A stretch of 64,000 nt of DNA from an uncultured Anaeroplasmataceae bacterium. Its GTDB lineage: Bacteria > Bacillota_I > Bacilli_A > Acholeplasmatales > Anaeroplasmataceae. The stretch lies in assembly GCA_910579215.1 (NCBI GenBank), contig CAJTTN010000001.1, positions 1 to 64,000 of the forward strand, in the 5' to 3' direction. A program made the position numbers and the translations under genes. The notes below the pieces were generated by a model, which saw only the letters and a list, made by a program, of their open reading frames with translations, did no database searches and was not told where the DNA came from. Of the stretch, positions 53,402 through 62,262 are shown piece by piece (the first letter of the stretch is position 1; each line of letters begins with the position of its first letter).

Positions 53402-53878
53402 ATGCATAAACATATTAGTTGGGACGAATATTTTATGGGCGTTGCCGCCCTTTCTGCAAAACGTAGTAAGGATCCAAGTACGCAGGTAGGGGCCTGTGTA
53501 GTTAATGAGGATAAAAGAATTATTGGTATAGGCTATAATGGCTTTCCGATGGGCTGTAAGGATGATGAATTTCCTTGGGGGAAAGAATCTAAGGAATATT
53601 TAAAAACAAAATATCCCTATGTAGTTCATGCAGAACCTAATGCCATTTTAAATTGTACCTCCTCTTTGAAAAATTCTACCTTATATGTTACCTTATTTCC
53701 TTGTAATGAATGTGCGAAGCTTATTATACAATCAGGAATTCGGCATGTAATTTATGCTTCTGATAAATATCATGATACAGAGAGTTCCCTAGCTTCAAGA
53801 AAAATGTTTGATGCTGCAGGAATTACTTATCAGGAGATGCCTGAGATTGTTTTAGAGCTTAGGAGGAAAGAGGTATGA
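53402..53878 (+). CDS. dCMP deaminase (ComEB-like)
   Basis: The 158-residue protein has the zinc-dependent cytidine/dCMP deaminase motifs HAEPNAIL (His ligand and catalytic Glu) and 'FPCNECAKLI' (two Cys ligands). The opening 'ISWDEYFMGVAALSAKRSKDPSTQVGA' type pattern is standard for dCMP deaminase, which makes dUMP for thymidylate synthesis. It is part of the T-box operon. Confidence 0.9.
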   Translation: MHKHISWDEYFMGVAALSAKRSKDPSTQVGACVVNEDKRIIGIGYNGFPMGCKDDEFPWGKESKEYLKTKYPYVVHAEPNAILNCTSSLKNSTLYVTLFPCNECAKLIIQSGIRHVIYASDKYHDTESSLASRKMFDAAGITYQEMPEIVLELRRKEV

Positions 53879-54879
53879 AATATTTTTTTAAAAAGTTCTG
53901 GATTCTCATCGCTTTTGCAATACTTATTAATATTCCTTTGATCGTCTTGGGAACTGTAAGAACAAATAAAACGGTTACCTTAAAGGGAGGGACATCCATT
54001 GTAGGAGATTTTGTGGAGGTTGAGAATGCCTATAAGGCAGAGGGGAGCTTATCAACTATCTATGTAATTAGCTTAGATCATTCCACAATTTTGCAAAACT
54101 TAATGGTGCAGGCTAGTTCAACCTCTGAGGTATCTGAGCTTCCAAAGCATTATCTTCATTTTACAGATATGGAGATAATGAAAATGGGAAGAATCCAGCA
54201 TGAATCAAGTATACAATACTCCTTAATGCTTGCTTATGAGGCGGCAGCTGCGAAGAATTCCACAATCAATTTAGATTATGAATATGATGCTTATGTGATT
54301 GCCTATTATGATGCCGTATCTGAATTTCGTATTGGGGATAGAATCATTGGAGTAGATGGAATTTATGCAAAAAATGATTTTACAGCCTTTAAGATGGCTT
54401 TTAATGAAGCAGTAGCAAGTGAAGAAAATCATATCTTTCAGGTTAGCAGAGAGAAAGAGGAGTTAGAAATTCAAAATTCAAAGGACAACCTTAGAATTGC
54501 TGGCTATTCCTATTATATTTTAGATCAAGCAAATGCTTTTCCAAAATATAAGATAAAGCCAACCAATGTGGGAGGACCTTCTGGTGGACTATTACAGACT
54601 CTAGCTCTTTATAATTCCTTGTTACCAGAGGATATTACGAAAGGTAAAAAAATAGCTGGGACAGGAACGATAGAGCCTGATGGAACAGTAGGACCAATAG
54701 GAGGAATTCAGCAAAAAATTTATACGGCTTATGAGGATCGTATGGAGATATTTTTATGTCCAGAAGAAAATTATGAGGAGGCTCTTTTGGCTTACAATAA
54801 ATTGAGGTCTAAGGAGCGTATGAAGCTATATTCTGTTCGTACCTTTAATGAAGCCTTGGAGGTGCTTGCCAATGCCTAA
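53875..54879 (+). CDS. Lon-like PDZ protease (YlbL type), membrane-anchored
   Basis: The 334-residue protein has an N-terminal membrane segment (about 9-27), a PDZ domain (about 140-200, 'FRIGDRIIGVDGIYAKNDF') and an S16 Lon protease domain with Ser in 'VGGPSGGLLQTLALYN' (about 240) and Lys in 'VGPIGGIQQKI' (about 283). The Ser-Lys dyad is intact. Such proteins degrade or regulate membrane or exported proteins. The start overlaps the deaminase stop (ATGA). Confidence 0.87.
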   Translation: MKYFFKKFWILIAFAILINIPLIVLGTVRTNKTVTLKGGTSIVGDFVEVENAYKAEGSLSTIYVISLDHSTILQNLMVQASSTSEVSELPKHYLHFTDMEIMKMGRIQHESSIQYSLMLAYEAAAAKNSTINLDYEYDAYVIAYYDAVSEFRIGDRIIGVDGIYAKNDFTAFKMAFNEAVASEENHIFQVSREKEELEIQNSKDNLRIAGYSYYILDQANAFPKYKIKPTNVGGPSGGLLQTLALYNSLLPEDITKGKKIAGTGTIEPDGTVGPIGGIQQKIYTAYEDRMEIFLCPEENYEEALLAYNKLRSKERMKLYSVRTFNEALEVLANA

Positions 54880-55222
54880 TTTTAGTGAACGCTATAGAGC
54901 TTGTAAGGAGCAGGTAAAGGAAATATCTAGGCAGACACCTCAGCGTGTGGGAATAGCATTAGTGTCTATAGCTCTTGCAATACTGCTGATGATGGGTCCT
55001 ATTGTTGTTTTTGTCAATTGCTTTATATTTAGTGATTTAATGAGCTTATGTCTCATTGGTATTCTTATTTCTGTGTTTTTTATTATTTTTTTGAGTCGTG
55101 TATTTTATTACAAAACGATAACCAAAAAGCAGGTTCCTGATATGTCTTGCTTCTATTTGATGGACGCTTTGATTTGTGCTTTGGCTCTTTGTGTTGGAAT
55201 TTTTATAGGACTATTTATTTAG
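54872..55222 (+). CDS. Small membrane protein of unknown function
   Basis: The 116-residue protein has a basic hydrophilic first 28 residues and three hydrophobic segments. ATG 54872 is chosen because GGAGGTG lies 6 bases upstream and it overlaps the protease gene by 8 bp; an in-frame ATG at 54848 lacks a ribosome site. It lies directly before lspA. Family not recognised. Confidence 0.65.
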   Translation: MPNFSERYRACKEQVKEISRQTPQRVGIALVSIALAILLMMGPIVVFVNCFIFSDLMSLCLIGILISVFFIIFLSRVFYYKTITKKQVPDMSCFYLMDALICALALCVGIFIGLFI

Positions 55223-55237
55223 AATGGAGGCAATCTT

Positions 55238-55744
55238 ATGTGGATTACACTTGGCTTGTTAACTGCCTTACTCTTGGCAGATCAGGTGACGAAATATTTG
55301 GCAGAATTGCTAATAGAAAAAAATCATATTGTAAATCTTATTCCTCATGTATTAGATTCTACTTTAGCCTATAATACTGGGGCAGCTTGGTCAATGTTTT
55401 CCGATGCAACATGGTTGCTTGCAATCCTTAGTTTAGTAGCATCTGCTGTCCTAGTCTATTTTATTACGAAGAATAATTGGCAAAGAAAAAAAATGTATTC
55501 TACAGCGATTACCCTGATGTTAGCTGGAACCTTTGGAAACTGTATTGATCGTATCTTTGCCTGCTTCAATCTTAGAGAGGGCGTTGTAGATATGATCATC
55601 CTTAAGCCTTTAGATTATTTGTGGGAGGCAATTACAAAATCTGGCTTTCCAATTTTTAATGTTGCAGATATGTGTCTAGTTATTGGAATTATTTGTCTTG
55701 CGATGGATATTATATTTTTTCAAGAAAAGCGAGCAAAGCTATGA
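55238..55744 (+). CDS. lspA: Lipoprotein signal peptidase (signal peptidase II)
   Basis: The 168-residue protein has four membrane segments and the SPase II motifs 'ADQVTKYLAE', 'NTGAAWSMFSD', 'GNCIDRIFACF' (first catalytic Asp) and 'FNVADMCLVIG' (second). It matures the many lipoproteins encoded in this window. GGAGG precedes the start. Confidence 0.95.
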   Translation: MWITLGLLTALLLADQVTKYLAELLIEKNHIVNLIPHVLDSTLAYNTGAAWSMFSDATWLLAILSLVASAVLVYFITKNNWQRKKMYSTAITLMLAGTFGNCIDRIFACFNLREGVVDMIILKPLDYLWEAITKSGFPIFNVADMCLVIGIICLAMDIIFFQEKRAKL

Positions 55745-56637
55745 AATATATTGTAGAAAAAGAGTATACAGGGGTAAGACTAGATAAGGCTTTAGCTGGA
55801 ATAATAGAAGGAAAATCACGAAGCTATGCTTTAAAATGTATTGAAGAAGGAAAGGTTTTAGTAAATCAAAAAGTAGAAAAGCCGTCCTATGTATTAAAGC
55901 TAGGGGATGAAATATGCTATGAAACTTTAGAGGAGAAAGCGTTAGATGTAGAGGCAAAGAATTTGCACCTAGAAATAGTTTATGAGGATGCTGATATTGC
56001 TATTGTCAATAAGCCAAAGGGGATGGTGGTTCATCCTGGTGCGGGCAATATGGAGGATACCTTAGTTCATGGATTACTTTATGAGCTAGAGGATTTGTCA
56101 ACAATAAATGGTGTGATTCGACCTGGTATAGTGCATCGCATTGATAAGGATACTACGGGATTACTGATGATTGCTAAAAATGATATGGCAGCTATGGGGC
56201 TTGCTGAACAGCTTAAACAGCATACCTGTAAAAGAAGATATATTGCTTTAGTCTATGGTAGCTTTGTCGAAGATAAAGGGAAAATAAATGCTCCTATAGG
56301 AAGAGATCCTATGGATCGAAAGAAGATGGCAGTCGTAAAGCTAGGAAAGTCTGCAATAACACATTTTAAGGTTTTAAAGCGTTATACTGGCTTTACCCTA
56401 GTGGAATGTGAGCTTGAAACTGGTAGAACCCATCAAATTCGTGTTCATATGAGCTATATTGATCATCCTGTAGTGGGAGATAAGGTGTATGGTAGAAGAA
56501 AGGTAATTGGAGATCAGGGACAATTTCTTCATGCTAAATGTATTGGCTTTTATCACCCTAGAACAAAGAATTGGTTAGAATTTGAAGTGGATTTACCAAA
56601 GTATTTTCAAGATTTTTTAACAACTTTAGAAAATTAA
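55741..56637 (+). CDS. rluD: 23S rRNA pseudouridine synthase, RluD family
   Basis: The 298-residue protein has an N-terminal S4 domain ('GVRLDKALAGI', 'ALKCIEEGKVLVN') and the RluA/D catalytic domain with 'HRIDKDTTGLLMIAKND' (catalytic Asp), 'NKPKGMVVHPGAGN' and 'TGRTHQIRVHMSYI'. The pairing lspA-rluD is common in Bacillota. ATG 55741 overlaps the lspA stop. Confidence 0.9.
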   Translation: MKYIVEKEYTGVRLDKALAGIIEGKSRSYALKCIEEGKVLVNQKVEKPSYVLKLGDEICYETLEEKALDVEAKNLHLEIVYEDADIAIVNKPKGMVVHPGAGNMEDTLVHGLLYELEDLSTINGVIRPGIVHRIDKDTTGLLMIAKNDMAAMGLAEQLKQHTCKRRYIALVYGSFVEDKGKINAPIGRDPMDRKKMAVVKLGKSAITHFKVLKRYTGFTLVECELETGRTHQIRVHMSYIDHPVVGDKVYGRRKVIGDQGQFLHAKCIGFYHPRTKNWLEFEVDLPKYFQDFLTTLEN

Positions 56638-56641
56638 AAGG

Positions 56642-56663
56642 ATGCTCATTTTGAGCATTTTTT
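56642..56663 (+). terminator. Rho-independent terminator of the T-box operon
   Basis: ATGCTCA (56642-56648) pairs with TGAGCAT (56652-56658), followed by six T residues. Confidence 0.8.
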
Positions 56664-56703
56664 AATGTCTGAATCTGTTTTTAGCAGAATGATAATAACA
56701 CAA

Positions 56704-56731
56704 TTGACAAATACTAGAAATAAGGTATAAT
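56704..56731 (+). promoter_or_regulatory. Promoter of nadE-nadD/nrtR
   Basis: TTGACA (56704-56709), 16-bp spacer and TATAAT (56726-56731), both perfect consensus. No clear palindrome that could be an NrtR box is seen by eye. Confidence 0.8.
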
Positions 56732-56759
56732 AAAGATAAGAAGTGGAGGATGTACTACG

Positions 56760-58673
56760 ATGCTTAAAGAATATGGCTATGTACGTGTGGGAGCTGCAGT
56801 AAATAAATTAAAAATTGCAGACATCCATTATAACGTTGATGAAATGAAAAAAATTTTGGATAAGGCTATAGAACAAGGAATAGAGATTATAACTTTTCCA
56901 GAGCTAAGCTTAACTGGCTATACCTGTCAGGATTTATTTTTAAATGATGATTTATTACAGGGAGTACTTTTAGGAATGGAGGAGCTTAAGGAATACAGTG
57001 TATCTCATTCAATTGTCTTTATCGTGGGGGCTCCTCTTAAAATAGGAACTGTCCTTTACAATTGTGCAATCAGCTTTTCTAATGGAAAAATTATTGGTAT
57101 TACACCAAAAACCTTTATTCCTAATTATGGTGAATTTTATGAGGCGAGATACTTTGCCTCTGGAAATCATTTAAAGGATACAAGGATTACCCTTTTAGGA
57201 GAAGAGGTAATGATTTCTAATCGATTACTTTATCATGCAGCTGGATATGAGGATATTTGCTATGCAGTAGAAATATGCGAGGATCTATGGGCAGCAAATG
57301 CGCCAAGTAATTTGATGAGTGTCTTAGGAGCTACCTTAATATTTAACTTATCTAGTAGTAATGAATTGGTAGGCAAATGTGCTTATAGAAGAAGTCTGAT
57401 TCGATCTCAGGCTGCTAAGACAAGGGGGGCATACATTTATGCTTCCTCTGGGTTGAGTGAATCTACAAGTGATTTGGTATTTTCTGGACATGCGATGATT
57501 GCAGAAGCTAATTCTATCAGAAAAGAAAATGAGAGATTTTCTTTTGAATCTAGTATTATCTATGAGGATATAGATGTCTTTCGTTTAGTACATGATAGGA
57601 AAATGCGTCCAAATATGGAGGGGCTTTTTACGGATCTTCAGCCTTGCCATACGTATTTTAGTTTGCAAAAAAATAAAAACATTTTAGAAAAAACGTATAG
57701 TAGAACGCCTTTTATTCCAAAAGATAAAGAGAATTTAGAAGAGATATTAAAGCTTCAGACCTTTGCCTTGGCAAAGCGTATCAAGCATTTAAATTATTCA
57801 AAAATGGTTATAGGAATCAGTGGTGGAGCTGATTCAACTCTAGCCTTTTTGGTTTGCTTACGTGTAGCAGAGGTTTTAAAATTACCCTATTCCCATGTGA
57901 TAGCTATTACGATGCCAGGCTTTGGAACAAGTAATCGAACATTAGAAAATGCGAAAAAGTTGATAGAGGGCTCTAAAGCTACCTATAAGGAAATATCGAT
58001 TAAGGCAGCTGTCTTACAGCATTATCAGGATATAGGGCATGATCCAAATGTTTTAGATATAACCTACGAAAATTCTCAGGCTAGAGAGCGTACTCAAATA
58101 CTTTTTGATTATGCTAATAAGGTAGGGGGTATTGTGATTGGGACAGGTGACCTATCAGAAATCGCCTTAGGCTGGGCTACCTATAATGGAGATCATATGT
58201 CTAGCTATTCTGTAAATGCCTCTATACCTAAAACCTTAGTTACTAAATTAATTGAAAAGATTAAAGATGATCAAGAAGAAGGTATAATGAAAGATACCTT
58301 AACAGATATTTTGAATACTCCAATATCTCCTGAGCTATTACCTTTAGATGCAGCAGGTCATACGATACAAAGCAGTGAGGCAAGTGTTGGTCCATATATT
58401 TTACAGGATTTTCTTTTATATCATTTTATTCGCTATGGGGCAGGTGTTAAAAAACTATATTTTTTAGCTTGTTCGACATTTGATTATTCTAAGGAGGATA
58501 TTAAAAAGTATTTGATTATCTTTATCAAAAGATTCTTTACGCAGCAATTTAAAAGAAATTGCATGCCTGATGGCGTAAAGGTTGGTTCTATAAGTCTTTC
58601 TCCAAGAGGTGATTTACGGATGAGCTCTGATACATCCTATGCATTATATCTAAAGGAAGCTGAAGAGCTATGA
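56760..58673 (+). CDS. nadE: Glutamine-dependent NAD+ synthetase
   Basis: The 637-residue protein has an N-terminal nitrilase-type glutaminase domain with the Glu ('FPELSLTGYTCQD'), Lys ('TPKTFIPNYGEFYEARYF') and Cys ('VEICEDLW') of the triad. The C-terminal synthetase domain has the PP-loop 'GISGGADSTLAFL' and 'GTGDLSEIALGW'. It converts nicotinate adenine dinucleotide to NAD+ with glutamine as nitrogen donor, the last step of NAD synthesis. It overlaps the nadD fusion gene by 4 bp. Confidence 0.95.
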   Translation: MLKEYGYVRVGAAVNKLKIADIHYNVDEMKKILDKAIEQGIEIITFPELSLTGYTCQDLFLNDDLLQGVLLGMEELKEYSVSHSIVFIVGAPLKIGTVLYNCAISFSNGKIIGITPKTFIPNYGEFYEARYFASGNHLKDTRITLLGEEVMISNRLLYHAAGYEDICYAVEICEDLWAANAPSNLMSVLGATLIFNLSSSNELVGKCAYRRSLIRSQAAKTRGAYIYASSGLSESTSDLVFSGHAMIAEANSIRKENERFSFESSIIYEDIDVFRLVHDRKMRPNMEGLFTDLQPCHTYFSLQKNKNILEKTYSRTPFIPKDKENLEEILKLQTFALAKRIKHLNYSKMVIGISGGADSTLAFLVCLRVAEVLKLPYSHVIAITMPGFGTSNRTLENAKKLIEGSKATYKEISIKAAVLQHYQDIGHDPNVLDITYENSQARERTQILFDYANKVGGIVIGTGDLSEIALGWATYNGDHMSSYSVNASIPKTLVTKLIEKIKDDQEEGIMKDTLTDILNTPISPELLPLDAAGHTIQSSEASVGPYILQDFLLYHFIRYGAGVKKLYFLACSTFDYSKEDIKKYLIIFIKRFFTQQFKRNCMPDGVKVGSISLSPRGDLRMSSDTSYALYLKEAEEL

Positions 58674-60094
58674 AGATAGGAGTTTATGGGGGATCCTTTA
58701 ATCCCTGTCATCTCGTTCATAAGAAAATTGTATTGACTCTTTTAGAAAGACAAGGCTTTGACAGAATCATTTTATTGCCTACAGGAAATTTTTATAAAAA
58801 AAGTAATTTAGCTAAGGGAGAGGAACGTATGCATATGCTTAGTCTTATGTTTCAAAATCATCCTAAGGTTATATTATGTGATTATGAATTTAAAAATAAT
58901 TTGATATGTACGTATCGAAGCTTAGATTACCTTCAAAATTTATATAAGGGTGATGAATTATATTTCATTATGGGAAGTGATAATTTACTTTCCTTTGCCA
59001 CATGGAAAAGATATGAATATATTTTAGATACCTATAATCTTTTTGTTATCGTTCGTAAAAATATAGATTTAACAAATGTGTTAAAAAAATATGAGGGGTA
59101 TAAAGGTAAACTAGAGCTTGTTGATTTTGATGTTGAAGGAATCAGCTCTTCTTATATTAGAGAATGTATTTATGAAAATAAATTTTCTTTACTAGAAGGC
59201 CATTTAGATCCTATGGTACTAGACTATATCCAGCAACGAAATTTATATACAGATAAATATCAGGAATTTCAAAAATTGGTCTATACCTCTGATGAAGAAT
59301 TTATGAAAAATTATGATAGTAATGCATATGAAAAGATGAGTATTACTACAGATATTTCTTTGTTTAGTATAAGTGATATTGCTACTAATAATTATCGCAA
59401 AAAGAAAGGAAAAAGCTTTAGTATTTTATTAGTACAACGAGAGAGCGCTCCATTTATGCATAAGTTTTGCATTCCAGGGGGATTTTTATCCTTAGATGAA
59501 AAGCTTCTGGATTCAGCAAAACGAGTGCTTTTTACAGAAGCAAATATTGAGGAAGTATATTTAAATCAATTTCATACCTTTTCAGATATAGAGCGAGATG
59601 TCAGAGGAAGAGTATTATCTGTGGGCTTTATTGGCTTAATTGATAAAGACAAAATTTTATCTAAGCTGAAGCCACAGGCCTCCTTTTTCGATTTAAAAAT
59701 CAGAGAAGAGGAAAATGAAAGTATTGTTGAGTTTAAAAATGAAGTGCATTCCTTTATTTGTAGAGTTAAAAAGCGAATAGATGAGTTTGGAATCGTCTCC
59801 TTTGAGGAAATAGAAAACGAGTATATTGCCTTTGATCATCTTAAAATTATTGTCACAGCATTAGATTATTTACAAAATCATATTAAGGAACAGGATGTTA
59901 TTCGTCATCTAATGCCACAGCTCTTTACCTTAAAGGAATTACAATTGGTTTATGAAGCCATTTTAGGAAAAAAATTAATTGATTCCGTTTTTAGAAGAGC
60001 GATATCTGATAAGGTAATACCAACAGATAAATTTAAAAAAGATGGGGGACATCGCCCTTCTAGACTATACCGATGGACCACCATTTTGGACTAA
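58670..60094 (+). CDS. nadD: Fusion of nicotinate-mononucleotide adenylyltransferase (NadD) with an NrtR-type Nudix/winged-helix regulator
   Basis: Residues 1-195 are NadD: 'GVYGGSFNPCHLVHKKIV' (nucleotidyl-transferase HxxH-type site), 'LPTGNFYKK', 'FIMGSDNLLSFATWKR' and 'ISSSYIRECI'. Residues about 225-390 form a Nudix domain with a degenerate box ('IPGGFLSLDEKLLDSAKRVL' then 'FTEANI'; the REVxEExGx core is lost), as in NrtR repressors that bind but do not cleave ADP-ribose. Residues about 395-474 are the NrtR winged helix ('FTLKELQLVYEAILGKKL', 'GGHRPSRLYRW'). The pieces are normally separate proteins. Fusing the enzyme to an NAD-pathway repressor, next to nadE, suggests autoregulation by enzyme level or ADP-ribose. 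Confidence 0.88.
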   Translation: MKIGVYGGSFNPCHLVHKKIVLTLLERQGFDRIILLPTGNFYKKSNLAKGEERMHMLSLMFQNHPKVILCDYEFKNNLICTYRSLDYLQNLYKGDELYFIMGSDNLLSFATWKRYEYILDTYNLFVIVRKNIDLTNVLKKYEGYKGKLELVDFDVEGISSSYIRECIYENKFSLLEGHLDPMVLDYIQQRNLYTDKYQEFQKLVYTSDEEFMKNYDSNAYEKMSITTDISLFSISDIATNNYRKKKGKSFSILLVQRESAPFMHKFCIPGGFLSLDEKLLDSAKRVLFTEANIEEVYLNQFHTFSDIERDVRGRVLSVGFIGLIDKDKILSKLKPQASFFDLKIREEENESIVEFKNEVHSFICRVKKRIDEFGIVSFEEIENEYIAFDHLKIIVTALDYLQNHIKEQDVIRHLMPQLFTLKELQLVYEAILGKKLIDSVFRRAISDKVIPTDKFKKDGGHRPSRLYRWTTILD

Positions 60095-60129
60095 AAGATA
60101 AAACAACTTCAAAGCGACATTATTTACAT

Positions 60130-60168
60130 AAAGCAAGGTTTTGACATTTGAAAGCCTTGCTTTTTTTT
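60130..60168 (+). terminator. Rho-independent terminator
   Basis: AAGCAAGG (60131-60138) pairs with CCTTGCTT (60155-60162), followed by eight T residues. It marks the boundary between the A+T-rich core and the module of different base use. Confidence 0.85.
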
Positions 60169-60183
60169 AAGCTACAATAAAAA

Positions 60184-60227
60184 TTTAAGGAATTCTTAAA
60201 GATTTCCACTTTGAAAAATGGTATAAT
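60184..60227 (+). promoter_or_regulatory. Promoter and candidate response-regulator repeats of the two-component module
   Basis: TATAAT (60222-60227) has a poor -35 match 17 bp upstream (AAGATT). Two tandem repeats, TTTAAG (60184) and CTTAAA (60195), 11 bp apart, match the repeats before the ABC genes at 62183-62220. This suggests activation of the module by its own regulator. Confidence 0.5.
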
Positions 60228-60244
60228 CAATATGGAGGTGCTGT

Positions 60245-60925
60245 ATGAAATATAATTGCCTTATCATCGACGACGAAAAAGTGCTTGCGGATAGCACGGC
60301 AGAATACTTTAATCTTTTCGGTGTGAATACGATTGCCGTGTATAGCGTGGACGATTGCCATAAGTTTTTCAAAGACAATACAGCTGAACTAATACTGCTT
60401 GATATAAATTTGGGCGATGGAAGTGGCTTTGACTTATGTAAGGAGCTTCGGGAAAAGACGAATATTCCCATATTGTTTATTTCCGCACGGACAAGCGACG
60501 ACGACAAAATAATTGCGCTGAATATCGGTGGCGATGACTACGTTCAAAAACCGTATTCTCTCGGAGTATTACTTGCAAAAGTAAAAGCCGTGTTAAAGAG
60601 ATTCGGACAAGCCGTCCCCGCCGAATATTCGGACGGATATTTGACAGTCAACTTTCTATCAAAACAAGTTAAAGTAAACGGCAATACGGTAAAACTAACC
60701 ACGCTTGAATTTAAGTTGCTTACTTATCTTATCGAAAATAAAGGTAAGGTTATATCAAAAAAGGAACTCTTTGAGAACGTTTGGGAAGATAAATTCACGG
60801 GCGACGGAACATTGAACGTGCATATTAGAAGATTGCGTGAAGCCATAGAAAACAACCCAAACGAGCCGAAATACATTATTACCGTTTGGGGCGACGGTTA
60901 CAAATTTGCGGGAGGCAACGAATGA
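60245..60925 (+). CDS. OmpR/PhoB-family response regulator
   Basis: The 226-residue protein has a receiver domain with acidic pocket 'IIDDEKVLAD', phospho-acceptor Asp in 'LILLDINLGDGSG' (about 52), and Lys in 'DDYVQKPYSLGVLLAK'. A winged-helix output domain (about 125-226) carries 'LTTLEFKLLTYLIENKGKVI' and 'TLNVHIRRLREAIE'. It works with the kinase in the overlapping next gene. Codons such as GCC, GAC and TTC are much more frequent than in genes to the left. Confidence 0.93.
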   Translation: MKYNCLIIDDEKVLADSTAEYFNLFGVNTIAVYSVDDCHKFFKDNTAELILLDINLGDGSGFDLCKELREKTNIPILFISARTSDDDKIIALNIGGDDYVQKPYSLGVLLAKVKAVLKRFGQAVPAEYSDGYLTVNFLSKQVKVNGNTVKLTTLEFKLLTYLIENKGKVISKKELFENVWEDKFTGDGTLNVHIRRLREAIENNPNEPKYIITVWGDGYKFAGGNE

Positions 60926-62187
60926 AAAAGCAAGCCTTTTTAATCGGTGTTCTTCTCGTACTTATTGCCGAGATTATTACGCTTATTGTCTTTGCCTTGC
61001 AAGCGCCCGATTTCTCGCAAGATACCGTTGCCGTAAACGAAGTTATGCAATCGGTAACGGAAGATTTTAATATTTTGGAAGAACATAAAAATACTACCGC
61101 TCTCGACTACGTTGTTTTAGACGAAAACGGTAATCTTCTGTATAAAACAAAATCGGGACTTTCCGAAAGCGTGAATGAAGCAATCACACACAGAGATACG
61201 ATACTCAATATTACTACCGACAGCGGTATAGTCGGCAAGGTCATTATTTATAACGACGGTGCGCAAACACTACAAGCACAAAAGCGGACGGCAATTATCA
61301 TTTTGTCGGTTGCAATCATTATAAGCGGCGGAATCTGTATCGCGTACGCCGTCTATATGTACGTTACAATGATAAGACCGTTCCGCAAGCTCAAAGGTTT
61401 TGCCGAGCGCATAGCAGGCGGCAATCTCGATATTCCGCTTGAAATGGATAAGCGCAATCTTTTCGGCGCATTTACAGAGAGCTTTGATATTATGCGTTCG
61501 GAACTTAAAAAAGCCCGCATTGCCGAAGCCCAAGCACAGCAAAGTAAAAAAGAACTCGTTGCAAAACTTTCGCACGATATAAAAACGCCGGTTGCAAACA
61601 TAAAAGCCGTTTCGGAAGTAGGGCTTGCTGTTGCCACCAATGAAAAAGAGAAAGCGAACTATACGCATATCATAGGCAAAGCCGACCAGATAAACACGCT
61701 CGTTACAAATTTGTTTACGGCAACGCTTGAAGAATTGCAACAGCTTACCGTTACCCCTACTAATATAGAAAGCAGTAAGGTAAAAACAATGCTTGAAAAT
61801 GCAGACTATCTGCATAAAGCAACGATACCCGATATACCCGAATGTTTAATATTTGCCGATGAGCTACGCTTACAACAAGTGTTCGATAATATCTTTGCTA
61901 ATTCTTACAAGTATGCCAAAACAGAAATTACCGTAACGGTGCAAAAAGCCGATAACTATATCGTCATCAGCATAGAAGATTACGGCGGCGGAGTTTTGAC
62001 GGAAGAATTACCCGTACTGAAAGAAAAATTCAAACGCGGAAGCAATGCCGAAAATACCGACGGCGCGGGCTTGGGGCTTTACATTTCCGACTACTTTATA
62101 AAAGAGATGCAGGGCGAACTGATTATCGAAAACGGCGAACACGGATTAAAAGTAATCGTTATGCTTGCATTAAGCGGAAAGATTTAA
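60922..62187 (+). CDS. Sensor histidine kinase
   Basis: The 421-residue protein has two membrane segments (about 5-27 and 127-150) around a small extracellular loop of about 100 residues. HAMP (about 150-205), a HisKA dimerisation domain with the phospho-acceptor His in 'AKLSHDIKTPVANIKAV' (about 218), and a catalytic domain with N box 'FDNIFANSYKYA', 'IEDYGGGV' and 'GAGLGLYISDYF' follow. ATG 60922 overlaps the regulator stop. Ligand unknown; the ABC neighbour suggests a cell-envelope peptide. Confidence 0.92.
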   Translation: MKKQAFLIGVLLVLIAEIITLIVFALQAPDFSQDTVAVNEVMQSVTEDFNILEEHKNTTALDYVVLDENGNLLYKTKSGLSESVNEAITHRDTILNITTDSGIVGKVIIYNDGAQTLQAQKRTAIIILSVAIIISGGICIAYAVYMYVTMIRPFRKLKGFAERIAGGNLDIPLEMDKRNLFGAFTESFDIMRSELKKARIAEAQAQQSKKELVAKLSHDIKTPVANIKAVSEVGLAVATNEKEKANYTHIIGKADQINTLVTNLFTATLEELQQLTVTPTNIESSKVKTMLENADYLHKATIPDIPECLIFADELRLQQVFDNIFANSYKYAKTEITVTVQKADNYIVISIEDYGGGVLTEELPVLKEKFKRGSNAENTDGAGLGLYISDYFIKEMQGELIIENGEHGLKVIVMLALSGKI

Positions 62188-62220
62188 GAAATATTTAAGA
62201 AATCGTTAAAGACATTTAAG
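62183..62220 (+). promoter_or_regulatory. Four tandem 11-bp repeats, likely response-regulator binding site
   Basis: TTTAAG/GTTAAA-type hexamers start at 62183, 62194, 62205 and 62215, one helical turn apart, directly before candidate -10 boxes TATAAA (62224-62229) or TACAAT (62233-62238). This is the standard layout for OmpR/PhoB-type activators that replace the -35 contact. The same motif precedes the regulator gene. Confidence 0.65.
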
Positions 62221-62262
62221 AATTATAAAATGTACAATGAGCGTGTAAAAGGAGGTTTTTAT

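Noticed and set aside
61270..61815. Long minus-strand frame of 181 codons inside the histidine kinase gene
   Set aside because: The kinase motifs on the plus strand are complete; the antisense frame is long only because this region is richer in G+C, and its translation is Cys/Phe-rich without motifs.
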